Assembly: GCA_032164245.1 (NCBI GenBank)
Contig: JAVMKO010000005.1
Location: forward strand, 38,716,133 to 38,780,132
From: Sternotherus odoratus
Lineage: Eukaryota > Chordata > Testudines > Kinosternidae
Direction: 5' to 3'
DNA length: 64,000 nucleotides
The position numbers were made by a program, and so were the translations under genes. Position 1 is the first letter of the stretch, and the number at the start of each line of letters is the position of its first letter. Shown here piece after piece: positions 12,910-23,860 of this stretch. The notes under the pieces are model-generated. The model saw only the letters and a list, made by a program, of their open reading frames with translations, searched no databases and was not told the origin of the DNA.

Positions 12910-13900
12910 TTGTCTCCATGACCATCTCCTTGCTTTGGTTTGTCCCAGCAAGCTCAAAGGTCAATATGCGCTAGTTGAATTATCCCTGGGAATTTAAGAT
13001 CAGATTCTTCGGTTGCAAACTTTGGGACCAGGAGTGTCTCACTCTGCTTGTTTAGCACCTAACGCAATGGGCCCACTATCTCAGTTGGGCCTTCTATACG
13101 TTTAGTGGACTACAAATAAATCGAAATTTGTTCAAATATTATTTTTTAAACTCTGCAGCTCCAATTATCTTAGGACCTAATAGATTTGAGGCAGAAACAC
13201 CCCAAATGTCCATTTGCCTCAAAGTGAGGAAGATACACCATTTCCAGCCCATTTAGAGAACACAAGACTACATGGAAGAATAAAAAGCTAGAGCAGCACT
13301 AGAACAAGCACACACAGACACTGAACTTGCTCCAAGCTACAAATCAGGACATGTGAGCTACCAAGGGTTGAGAGAACACACAGTTCTCCCCTTGACTTTC
13401 AGGCTCCGAAATGCATGGAGATAAAATGTCAAATTATTCCAAAGCAGTTTGACCCTTCACAAGAATGAAAGGAGAGAGATGGCACAAGGCTGAACAGCAA
13501 AGGATTTTAAAGATTGGCAGGTGCCTTCTTTTGCTTTGTCGTGATGCGGAAAGATGGCCTAAAAGGACTGGGAGAATGGGTTATTTTTTCCCCTTAAATA
13601 TCACGTCTGTTCTTCCCCGAAGGACTTGTTGGAAGTCTCAGGTTTATTGATTTAGTCTGAGGAGTGCCTCATACCTCTATTGAAGGAGGTGGCATTTTGA
13701 ATCTTTAACAAAGACTACTCTTTCTCCCAAGTGTTTATTAGGTTCTGGAGTTATATTGGTGTTAAAATAAAATTTAAAAACAACTAGTTTTAAACTGTGG
13801 CTAAAAAATGCCCCTCTCACTCAACCATTCAATTCTCAGCTTCTGGTCTCCTTTGAGATAATACAGGTCTGTCAACATGTGCGAAGAGTTTTAATCATTT
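12908..13900. other. No gene recognised
   Basis: AT-rich sequence without transposon termini that I can identify and without coding signal. Confidence 0.45.
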
Positions 13901-14664
13901 ACATAAGAATGGCCATACTGTGTCAGACCAAATGTTCAGCTAGCCCAGTATCCTGTCTTCTGACAGTGGCCAATGCCAGGCACCCCAGAGGGAATGAACA
14001 GAACAGGTAATCATCAAGTGATCCATCCCCTGTCACCCATTCCCAGCTTCTTGCAAACAGAGGCTTGAAACACCATCCTTGCCCATTTTTGGCTAATAGC
14101 CATTGATGGATCTATCCTCCATGAATTTATCTAGCTCTTTTTTGAACCCTGTTATAGTCTTGGCCTTCAGAACATCCTCTGGCAAAGAGTTCCACATGTT
14201 GACTGTGCATTGTGTGAAGAACAACTGCCTTTTGTTTGTTTTAAACCTGCTGCCTATTAATTTCATTTGGTGGCCCCTAGTTCTTGTGTTATGAGGAGTA
14301 AACAGCACTTCCTTATTTACTTTCTTCACACCAGACAGGATTTTACAGACCTATATCAGATCTGCCCTTAGTCATCTCTTTTCCAAGCTGAAAAGTCCCA
14401 GTCATCTTAATCTCTCCTCATACAGAAGCTGTTCCAGACTCCTAATCATTTTGGTTGCCCTTTTCTGAACCTTTAACCAATTCAGTATGTCTTTTTTGAG
14501 ATGGGACAACCGCATCTGCATGCAGTATTGAAGATGTGGGCGTACCATGGATTTACATAGAGGCAATATGATGTTTCCTGTCTTATCTTTTATATAGATT
14601 CTTAATGATTCATTATATCATTGCTTTTATTATATTATATTATTTATACATTATGTATATGTTT

Positions 14665-14746
<82 letters not shown>

Positions 14747-14970
14747 CTGCTGTTATATATATCTATATCTATCTATATATAAAATTCTTAATGATTCCCA
14801 ACATTCGATTAGCTTTTTTTGACTGATGCTGCACATTGATTGGATGTTTTCAGAGAACTATCCACAATGACTCCAAGATCTGTTTCTTGAGTGGTAACAG
14901 ATAATTTAGACCTCATCATTGTATATATATAGTTGGGATTATGTTTTCCAATGTGCATTACTTTTCATTT
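13901..14970 (-). mobile_element. CR1 LINE, 3' fragment with internal (TA)n
   Basis: This is a reverse-orientation CR1 of the same subtype as 5861-6473. The 3' end lies at 13901 ('acataagaatggccatactg'), with C-terminal reverse-transcriptase coding remnants at 14093-14329. More coding remnants lie at 14790-14970, where the reverse strand matches the CR1 region encoding the 'CKVMHIG...DLGVIVDSSL' type of sequence seen in the plus-strand copy at 59400-59530. The frame is broken and the element is split by a (TA)n tract. Confidence 0.88.
14668..14742 (+). repeat. (TA)n microsatellite
   Basis: About 37 TA units lie within the CR1 copy. The tract and its AT-rich flanks are bracketed by an exact 14-bp direct repeat ATTCTTAATGATTC at 14598-14611 and 14784-14797. 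The CR1 reading needs this word only once, so the tract arose with a local duplication. Confidence 0.95.
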
Positions 14971-15186
14971 CCCAGTGTTAGAGAAGCCACAAGCCCTCGG
15001 GAGATGATACGCTAGCTGGTGCTGGCAATCTCCAGGCCTTGCCTAATAGGCCGTGTTTTGGGCTGGGTGCGATGATGCAATGTTAACTATCACCAGCCTG
15101 TACAGACATGGGCGCCCGACACTATGGCCACCGGCGGAGCTGAAAGTGCCAACCCCAGTAGGAAGTTTTTAGAAAATGTATCTCGT

Positions 15187-15895
15187 TGTCACGGGGTCGG
15201 TCACTCACCCGGCGGCGCCCCCGTCTGGTCGTCACGGGAATTAGCTCTTTGACCCCTGGAGCGCCCCCTGCCGGCCGACGTCCGCTTCTCCACTCTGGCT
15301 CCGTGCCCCTCCCGGACCCCGGAGCCCCTTGCCGAGGGTGCTGCACCCCTGCAGTACCCCCCTGGTCTTAGGGTCCCCCCACCCGGGAACCCACCACCCA
15401 CTATCCCCACCTCGCCTCAGAGTGTGCCACTGTCAGTCACCACTTGCCCCCGCTCACTGGGACGGACTGCAGTATCATGGCTTCTCATCCCAGGCAAGGA
15501 GGGTTGGCCTGCTGCTGCTATCTCCAGCCCTAGGCTGCCCCCTGCAACCCTAGTACTCCTGGGTCAGACCTTGTATCAGGCCCGGAGGTCTGGGGCTCTT
15601 GGCTAGAGCCTGCCCAGCTCCCTCTGCCCTGCCCCAGCTCTGCCCTCACCCAGGTACCCGGCTTCAGCTCCTGCAGCTAGGCCTGTGTCCCTCTGAATGC
15701 AGAGGAGACTGCCCTTCCTCTCTGCCTCCCAGCCCTTATATCCTGGCTGGGAGTGTTTGGGGCGTGGCCACACAGCTGAGCCCAAACTCCCAATCAGCCT
15801 GGGAGTTTGCAGGCTAGCCTCCCAGGCTATTTCAACCCCCTTTGGGGGCTTTTCCAAGCCCCTTCCAGTAGGGGGCGGGTGGTCACCCCGCCACA
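15187..15895 (-). mobile_element. Solo LTR of a Gypsy-type retrotransposon
   Basis: A 709-bp GC-rich unit begins TGTCAC and ends GCCACA on the plus strand, so it has 5'-TG...CA-3' ends on either strand. It is flanked by an exact 5-bp target duplication CTCGT (15182-15186 and 15896-15900), the size typical of LTR elements. On the reverse strand it starts TGTGGCGGGG and carries a TATA-like GATATAAGG. No internal domain is present, so it is a solo LTR left by LTR-LTR recombination. Assignment to Gypsy is from memory of turtle LTRs; the LTR nature itself rests on the ends and duplication. Overlapping frames of 60-102 codons inside it are not genes. Confidence 0.9.
15735..15743 (-). promoter_or_regulatory. 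TATA-like box of the solo LTR
   Basis: On the reverse strand the LTR reads GGATATAAGGGCTGGGAG, about 155 bp after the LTR start at 15895. This is a plausible position for the U3 core promoter. Confidence 0.55.
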
Positions 15896-15900
15896 CTCGT

Positions 15901-18900
15901 GTAGAGGGCAAAGGCCACCTGAATTACTAGATTTTATAGAAACCAAAACTAAAACAATGCTAAGAAACTCCCTTATTTTGACAAAATCATTCCAGCCTTC
16001 ACTATGCCGCATAAAGAACAAAGAAAACAAGCCCACGTTTGCATATTAGTTTTCAATTGCACTTAACACTTGAGGGTTTCCCAGTATTTAAAAATGTATT
16101 TAATTGAAAGCACCATTGTGTGTTTCCCAGCTGCCAAAGTAAGAAGCCAAGACCCTCACTATGCAGGTAGCACGCATGAGCTCATATCTGACCTCCGGTT
16201 ACTCCTGGGTACTGCGAGAAGGTGACAGTGGCTGAGAGTGAGAACGGACTAGAATAATTCACAGTCAGTCCACAGCTTCTCTTCTACAGCAGGAATTCAG
16301 ACGAGGTGCTGGAGCTTGAGGTCTGGGTCACAGCTCCTCATCTTGGACTAGCAAACATTTCAAGGGTCATTACCGGTGAATCAAGTTGGGTTGAGCTACA
16401 GGTCCCAGCTGAAGCTTGTTCTCACAGAGAAAGCAGTTGGACGCTAGCTGCCTTTGGTTCAGGGGGTTGCAAAGTCTGATGCAGTCCGGAGGGCTCCAAG
16501 ACAGAACCCTGCCACTCAGCATGCAAGACGCATCCCTTCAGGTCCAAGTCCTTTACTGCTGTTATCGACCTCCTCCCTGGTCTTGGTGGGCAAAGCCACT
16601 TGTGTCTTTGGGCACTAGGACCTCTCTGGGCTAGTTACTGCTTCTATTCTGGGTTCACACCACACCAAGCACAACGGAAAGGCCTCCAGGCCCTTCTGGG
16701 ATACATATAATCATCAGTGAAATCATTTAAGCCATTGGGAAATCTGCCACTGATGTCAGAGGGAACAGGAACAGGCCCCTGCAGAACATTCTCTCCCCAC
16801 AAGTGAGCATGAAAGAAGCCAGAGGCCAAACGCTTCTCTAGCAGAGCTCGATTTCCACTGCTAGCCTTACACCCGGGAAATTTGACCCAAATGCCTTAAT
16901 CCTCAGATTTTCTTGACCCTCTTTCCATGTTACCTGCCACTGAATATGTACCACACACAAACATCACAATACTCCAGTATGCCTCACACCATGGCCTAGC
17001 TGCTGCAGATGTGTACACACATCCCACGTCTAGCCAGCCTGGCCTTTTGAACACCTCTCCTTGCCCTGATCTATCTCAGCTCTCCCTGGCCCTCTTCTCC
17101 ACAACGCCTTTTAACTCTTTTTTGTATTGACAAACGGGTGCTCAGAGCACTAACATTTGCAATTCTGCTAGCCAGGGGGAGATTTCAGTAGGCACAAACT
17201 GGAGCTAGGTGCCAATTTCCCAATGACAGCTACAGGAAATTGGTGTCTAATTGTTCCTTGTGCCTTTGAAAATTGGTCTCTGAAGCCAGACTCTTGATGC
17301 ACTTCTTAAGGCACTGGCAGAGCAGGGGATCCAGCCCCCAAATCTCTCGAGTTTCACAGACGCAGCTTGTTCCTAAAGCTACTGAGCACGGCTGCTGGGA
17401 TGGGAAGGAGTCCAACAGGCCTGGATTCTTAGACATTTCCTACCTCCTACCGCATCTCTTCTGTGTGGTGTTAACTGCTGTCTAGCAAGCTCTTTGCACC
17501 TCACTGCTGGCCGTTTCCCTGTTCACTATTAACAAGCCCCTTGTGGGGGTGGAGAAATGACTCACCCTTCAAGATCATTGGCTTGGCTGTTATTTTCCCC
17601 CACGCCTTGGAGTGCAGCCTTGCTCCTGGTGCACGTGCTCAGGAGGGATGGAATGCTCCAAAACCAGGCCGGAGTGACCACCCAGGGGACTGGCAAAACA
17701 AGACATCAGTGGGTAAAGAGAAGAGTCTTTACAAGGGGAATGGAACCTGTCTTGGGATCCCTTGGGGTGATGTCAAGCAGCTGGTTAAGGCAGGAATACA
17801 GTCCCTTAAGGTAGGTTTTACTGCGTGGTTAGATACACTGGCAGCTACAGTTCTATCTGCATTGACTCTCGAAATGGTTTTCCATCCCTTTGATGGCTTC
17901 ATATGCATCGGGTGGGGGAGAAGATTTCAAATCAGACAGAACAAACCGAGGACTACATGGAACCACGTGCTTACCACAGCTCTTAGCCCCAATTGTCAGT
18001 GCATCTTGTTGCCTGTCTTGCTATAGGGCTAGACTGTGACTTTGCCAGTACCTGGACAAACCAATAAGAATCCCCTTATGCCCCCACCTGGGGCTGGGGG
18101 TGTAGCCAGGGCTACCTGCCTCCTTAGTCCCTCTCCAGAGCAGGTGGGTGAGGAATGAGTGGAGCATTAGCTCCAGCCCTGCGCTTGCTGGCCAGATTAG
18201 CTGACCCAGCAACTGGGAAGACACCTGCACAGTAAATTACAACCCCCTGGGCGCAAGAGGGAAGCAGGGAGGTATAACTCAGGTGTGTCTGTGTGTCACA
18301 GATGGTGGAGTGGCCTATCCACCATCCCTCACTCTGGGCAGCTCCCGAAAGTCATAATCTAGCTCTTAATTAATATTAAATTACTATTGAGATGATGGCA
18401 GAATCTAAGCTGTTAAAAAAGTTTCTCCCTACCAGTGCTGCCTTATGCACTTAACTTCAGGTTTATCATCTCACTGCAGACTCATTTTACTGGAAATACC
18501 AACAGGCTCTCTGTTTGGGGGATGAGAGTCAGAGTGGCTTTGCGGAATGACCCATAATACTCAGGACACAGTATTCTTAGATCAGAAAATGTGTAGTGTT
18601 GACCAGTACCCTGGGACCTTAGAAATACCCATGATAGATCCATTGTTGGATCATTATAAACTCACCCATCCAGCGTGGTGGACACTGTGCAATTGTGAGG
18701 TGACAAGAGTAAATCCGACACCCACGCCCATTCCCCCATCTCTTGCTATTAAATGTCCTCTGCGACATTCCAGATCAAAGGGTCTCACCTGTGCTAGACG
18801 TGGAGACCATTGGTTTGGCTGGTGAGAGGTTAATGAGCTTTGCTGTTCTTTGAAACGTGTTGTTTTCTCTCCATCGTAGCCGGGGGGCTAGCACCACTTA

Positions 18901-20156
18901 AAAGCTGGCACAGCCCAGGAAGAGAACAGACTATTTCCATGACCTGGCATCTGAAAACGTTTTAAAATGAAAAGGAAAAAGTTACCTCTGCTCTTGTTGA
19001 CATGAAATGCAGCCCAGCCGTCGCTCGTTGAGCAGCCCTCAGTCAAGCAGCACGGACGGCACATCCCGCCAGGAGCGTGACAGCTGTTATGTTTGGAGGC
19101 GCCACGTTCACGGCGGACAAGAGCGCAGGGCCCGGGCCGTTTGGCCTCATGGCAATGAGGTGGAAAGGAGCGTTCTAAACGAGCGGCTGTGGGAAGTGTA
19201 AGGAAATGCGCCCTCATTTAGCTGTCGTGTACTTTCTGTGGTTCCTTTCCCAGCATTGTTAATTACCAAGATATTTACATCTAAAAGGAAGCCGTGTCTT
19301 TTACAGCCAGAGGGCCCCTCCTGCCCGATTCATTGGGGGATGCCAAAGTGCGGAGTCTACGGCATGGCATTTACTTCCAAGCTGGCGCGCAGAAAGGGTT
19401 TTAAAGCTCAATCAGGCGCCACTGGGTCCAACATGGCACCTGAAACCCCCTGATAACGCAAACCCTCAACAGAAAATCAGTCACTGGCTTTTAACTATCA
19501 AATGTGGAGACACAGAGAGGGGCCTTCGTTTGAATGTTTAGTGGGAAAAGCATAGTGCATGACTTCAAAGGAGCTTCATCACTTTAATAGGCGGGAGAGA
19601 AAGGCAAATGGTTCCCAAATCATTTTGCCAATTTCCAGTGCTATTAAATATAATCATCTCTGCTCCCTTTAATCTTTGCTTTCCTTCTGGGACCGGGCAA
19701 CAAAGGAAGTGCAGAAATGAGAGGCAAAAGCAAGATGTAATTGCAGCAGAAAGTGTAACCTCCCAAACACACTGTCAAACTGCAATAGACTCAACTTTTT
19801 ATGGCCGAGGGGGCAGCATAGGAGGAAGGGAACTCAAGGATGCCCATGGCCAAAGGCAAGATTGGGGAAGAGCCAGTCCACTAGTGGTCAAGTTTGGATA
19901 CCTTTATCCACCCAGGATAGTACTTTTCTATTGGAATTATCCCACTGAAATCAACGGCATTTGATCTGGCCCTACCCACACAATGTGTGGGTTAAGAAAC
20001 GAGAATAAAAAATCAACGCGGCAGATGGGAAGTGGATTAAAACTGGTCTGATTGGTCTCCAATGTGATTTTAAATGGGGACTCAGCATTGATTAGGGATA
20101 GTACCATGCTGGTCCAGTAATCCCACTGACTTCACCGTCACCAGGAAAGCTACCTC
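15901..20156. other. Intergenic, no gene recognised
   Basis: The longest frame (17541-18026, 161 codons) shows no domain, no compositional signal and no splice context, and overlaps another frame. No clear transposon termini were found. Small decayed repeats are possible near 18300-18800 and 19890-19980. Confidence 0.45.
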
Positions 20157-21425
20157 TCATGATAGGTGAGACGGGGAACACAAGGCCAAAGGCTCAAAGG
20201 GTGGATCCGTGATCCTGGACAGAACCAAGTTGAGATCCCACTGAGGGACCTGGAACCGAACCTGTGGAAGAAGTCTCTCGAGGCCTCTGAGGAACCTGAT
20301 GGTCAGATCATGGGAGAATATTGTCTGCCCCTGAATTGGTGGATGAAAGGCAGAAACGGACCCCTGATGCACCACAATAGAGGAGTGCACAAGGCCCAGA
20401 TTCCTCAAATGAAGCAGGTAATCGAAGATCAACTGCACCAAAGAATGTGAAATGGAGATGCCTCGTTTGGCTATCCAGCAGAAGAACCTCGTCTACTTTG
20501 TCAGGCAGGTCTGTCTAGTCAAGGGCTTTCTACTCTCGAGGAGAACCTTCTAGACCCCTTATGAACAGGCCTGTTCCTCAGGGCTCAGTGATACAATATC
20601 CACACCGTGAGGTGGGGGGATGCAAGGTTGCAGTGCAAGAGTCCACCATGATCCTGCGACAGCAGGTCTAGTCAGTTTGGCAGGGGTCAGGGAGGGACAA
20701 GCTTGATAGTGTTTCAAACCAGTGCTGGCACAGCCACAATGGGGTGATCAAGATGATAAAGAGAGGCAAGGCTCAGGTTTTCGCTAGGCTCTTGCTGATG
20801 AGCAGAATAGGAGCGAACGCAAACATCAGGCTTCTTGCCACGGCTGGAGGAAGATGTCGGAGAGGGAGCCCTTGCCCAGACCCTGTCTGAAGCAAAACCT
20901 GTGGCACCTCCTGTTCTGCCTGGTGGCGAACAAATCCACTTGGGAAGTTCGTCATCTCTGGAAGATTGTGCTAGCTACCTTCAGGTGGAGCACCCACCAT
21001 GGTGAGAGGAGAAATCCCAGCTGAGGTGATCGGCTGGAATGTTCCTGGCACCCAGACGGTGGAACGTTTCTAGATGGATTCCGTGGCTGATGCAGAAGTC
21101 CCAGAGATAGAGCACCTTTTGACAGAGGGCTAAGGACCATGCTCCCCCTTATCTGTTGATGTAGAACATCAAGGCTGTGTTGTCCGTCAGGACTCTGACC
21201 ACTTTGTCCAATAAGTGAGGTAGGAAGACTGCACACACTTTGTACACCGTCCTGAGCTCTTTGACGTATAGTGTTTCTTCTGGGGACCACATACTTTGGG
21301 TCTGGAGGGTGCCGAGGTGCACCCCCCGGCTGAGGTTCAAGGCATCTGAAACCAACTCGATTGGGTGAGGAGTGCTGATGAAGGGAACTCCTTCCAGAAC
21401 TTTCCTGCAGTCAGTCCACCATTGC
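20157..21425 (-). mobile_element. DIRS-type tyrosine-recombinase retroelement, fragment
   Basis: The reverse strand carries, in order, an RNase H-like segment and then the N-terminal part of a tyrosine recombinase. The RNase H-like segment (21355-21149) contains GVHLGTLQTQSMWSPEE and the motif VVRVLTDNTALMFYINR. The recombinase part (20441-20157) contains SAFHPPIQGQTIFSHDLT, RFLRGLERLLP and WDLNLVLSRITDPPFEPLA. This order and these motifs are those of DIRS1-like elements, which use a tyrosine recombinase in place of an integrase. The connecting coding sequence (about 21150-20450) is broken by stops and frameshifts, and both termini are missing. It is a dead fragment. Confidence 0.8.
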
Positions 21426-21460
21426 AGCGAGGTAAGTACAAATTGTGTACATTATCTATT

Positions 21461-21620
21461 TACATATCTGAGGGTTTAAATGAGTAGTTTCTAGGTATGA
21501 TACTGATGATTTTTTCATACCTAGCCCAAGCTTCTTACAGCATAGTATGCCTCTCCCCGGGAGAACAACGACAGACAGACAAAAGGGGAGTCTTTTTTCA
21601 ATTTTAAAAAGGTCTACTCA
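21461..21620 (-). repeat. Direct repeat flanking a gag remnant, copy 1
   Basis: About 150 bp nearly identical to 22410-22578. Shared words include 'tagtttctaggtat', 'actgatgattttttcatacc' and 'cagacaaaaggggagtctt'. The two copies lie in the same orientation either side of a gag remnant, so they may be LTR-derived or a segmental duplication. Confidence 0.75.
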
Positions 21621-22260
21621 TTCATGTGTCCTTTAGGCATTTCAGCTGCCACCTCTGCTAAGCATCCGCTGAGTTGTGGCCTCAGCTCCACCATATAGTG
21701 GTCTGTAGGCATGTTGTATCCAAGGCAGGCTGTTCCAAATTTTCTGAGAAGGCCTCTATCATCGCCTACCTTGTATGTGGGGAATTTCTTGGAATGGGGA
21801 GCAGTACCTCAAGGAGGACTGTTAGGGCTACCTGGTTGATCCAGCTTAGCCCTTTCCAGTTCTAAGCACTTCAGCTCCATTTCTGCCTCCAAGCGCTTCA
21901 CCTCTCTCCTCTTTCCTGTTTCCAAGTGTTTTGGCTCTCTCCTCTGCTCCACATCCAAGCACTTTGCCTCCACTTCTGCCTCCAGGCACTTCATCTCTCT
22001 CCTCTCCTCCAAGTGCTTCATCTCTAGGATGAAGTTGCACTGTTAGAACCCGGTCTGGGTTAAGGGCATCCCTCCATCTTGGCACCTGGATCTCGGGTTG
22101 GAGAAGTCTTCGGTTCCCCATTCTCTCCCTGCATTTCTGCCACGGAGCTGGATGTCTGGGCTTGATCTGGGTCTGTCTTCCCCGTGGCGTGCCGCTTTGG
22201 GTAAACTGGTTGATTTAGGGTTTCGGTGCCTGACTGCAACCTCATGCACAAGGCTACCCT
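21603..22260 (-). pseudogene. Gmr1-like (Gypsy-related) gag remnant
   Basis: The reverse strand encodes, in broken frames, three parts. First is a leader-like segment (22251-22060). Next is a charged heptad-like stretch rich in KCLEAE/KRLEAE units, probably coiled coil (22021-21809). Last is a segment with KKFPTYKVGDD, CLGYNMPTDHYMVELRPQLS and LAEVAAEMPKGH (about 21790-21610). I recognise the last block as the gag type of turtle Gmr1-like LTR elements, the group linked by homology to the SCAN domain. The protein stops at a TAG shortly before the flanking repeat, and no protease, polymerase or integrase follows. Confidence 0.7.
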
Positions 22261-22409
22261 ACTCTAGCCTAGCTATTTCATTGCCACGAAGATAGTGGGG
22301 GGAAATTAACCACTTAGTGGACTCCCTGGCTTTGCACGCGGAACTCTTCGCATGCCTATTCCCCCTCAGGCAGCAAAGAAAAGAAAGAAAAAAAACACCC
22401 TGCTCTGCT

Positions 22410-22578
22410 TACATATCTGGAGTTTCAAATGACTAGTTTCTAGGTATCATACTGATGATTTTTTCATACCCGGCCCAACCTCCTTACAGCACAGCTGTTG
22501 CCCTGTTTGCCCCTCTCCGGGAGAACAGACAGACAGACAAAAGGGGAGTCTTTTTTCAATTTGAAAAAGTTCTACTCT
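22410..22578 (-). repeat. Direct repeat flanking a gag remnant, copy 2
   Basis: This copy is about 20 bp longer than the one at 21461-21620 because of a small insertion ('ctgttgccctgttt' region). On the reverse strand it lies upstream of the gag remnant, the position expected of a 5' LTR. Confidence 0.75.
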
Positions 22579-23654
22579 TCCCATTGGCTCTTTTGGCTAG
22601 GTGCCCACCCCCTTCCTTTTATCTATGCATCGCAGTGAGACTTTTTAACCCTGTGCAAGTAAAGAAATTAGAGAGCAGCTACGAAGAGGGATTTTATAGT
22701 TACTGGATGGCTGGGTGTCTATAGAAGGGGACTTCCCCACCCTTTCATTTATCACAGCGGGCTGGCTGAGAAATGTTGCAGCAACACTACATCCAGTCAC
22801 CCAGTCCTGGGCTAGCATGAGGTGGGAATGTCACCCTTTAGAGAGGCTTGTATTACGTTCCAGGGCAACCCATTTAGCTGATGCACAGAGTGCTACTGAT
22901 GGGCCGTGGCTACAGATGCCACCCATTCTTCAAAAGGAAGGAAAGGTTTCTCTGTACTCAGCGTCTGGTTTATCGTCCCATCACATGTGTTTGGGTCTCA
23001 GCACTCCACCGATTGTTCCTTTTTTAAGATCTAGTGATCTTATAAATAATAGACTAAAAAAACCCAAACAATATTCAAGTCAATCTCTCCCCCAGGAAAC
23101 ATCAAACAGCATCTTAAAAAAGGAGGGGAGGGGAAAAATCGATCTTTAAGCAAAAGATCAAATGGCATTAAAGCTATTCCTGTAATCAGCTGCTTTAATC
23201 AGCTCAACCGTGTTTCGATACAACAATATTTGAACAGGACACCGTTGGGATTCTTAGTCCCTGAATTCTCTATTTCACTGCTGCGTTTCTCACAGACCTC
23301 TATGTGAAGTTGCAGCAAGTTCACTGGGGTTTAATCCCAGTTTCCCATTAAAGGCCAACACCTCTTACAAACACTAAATATCACAGTGCCACTGAGTCTG
23401 CAATTGTAACATTCTCAGCTCCTCTAGTCTCCAGGCCACCATCCTGCTGGACATCATCTTCCTTTGGTCCTTGCATCTGAACCCCTCTTGTCAGCTTTCC
23501 CTACCGACTTATCCCTTTGGTGCAGGGATTTTGTTTTGGAGGAGCACATTCAGCCTGTGCCCTGCACAGCTTTGAGTGTAACGGGGAAGACACCTTGTCA
23601 TTAGTAATCAGCAAGCTGGAAGCGGCCTGGACCAGGAATCCAGATTTCCATTCA
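22579..23654. other. No gene recognised
   Basis: A 144-codon frame at 22715-23149 lacks any protein-like feature. No transposon ends were seen. Confidence 0.4.
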
Positions 23655-23860
23655 GTGTGGTTTAATGGACGGGACTGACAAGGAGCCAGGAGACCTGGGT
23701 TCTAGTCCTAACTCTGACAATAACCTCCTAGGTGACCTTGAGCAGGTCACTTCCCTTCTCTGTGCCTGTTTTCCCCTCACCTTCTGTCTGCTTACACAGG
23801 AAGCATGTGGGGTCAGTGTCAGTCTTACTGGTGCATGTACAGCGCCTGGTACAGCAGGGC
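23655..23860 (+). repeat. MIR-like SINE, forward orientation
   Basis: The series 'gagacctgggttctagtcct', 'taggtgaccttgagcaggtc' and 'acttcccttctctgtgcctg' follows the forward MIR order. The 3' end is indistinct. Confidence 0.65.

Noticed and set aside
12723..12997. Cysteine/valine and threonine/histidine repeat proteins
   Set aside because: Products of the (CA)n microsatellite.
14605..14826. Frame of alternating tyrosine and isoleucine
   Set aside because: Product of the (TA)n tract.
15122..15911. Several overlapping proline- and glycine-rich frames
   Set aside because: They lie inside the solo LTR; GC-rich LTR sequence lacks stops by composition.
17541..18026. 161-codon plus-strand frame
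   Set aside because: It overlaps another frame, has no domain, no splice context and no compositional signal. In 64 kb a frame this long can occur by chance.
22715..23149. 144-codon plus-strand frame next to the gag remnant
   Set aside because: It is on the opposite strand to the retroelement and does not resemble any retroelement protein or host exon.
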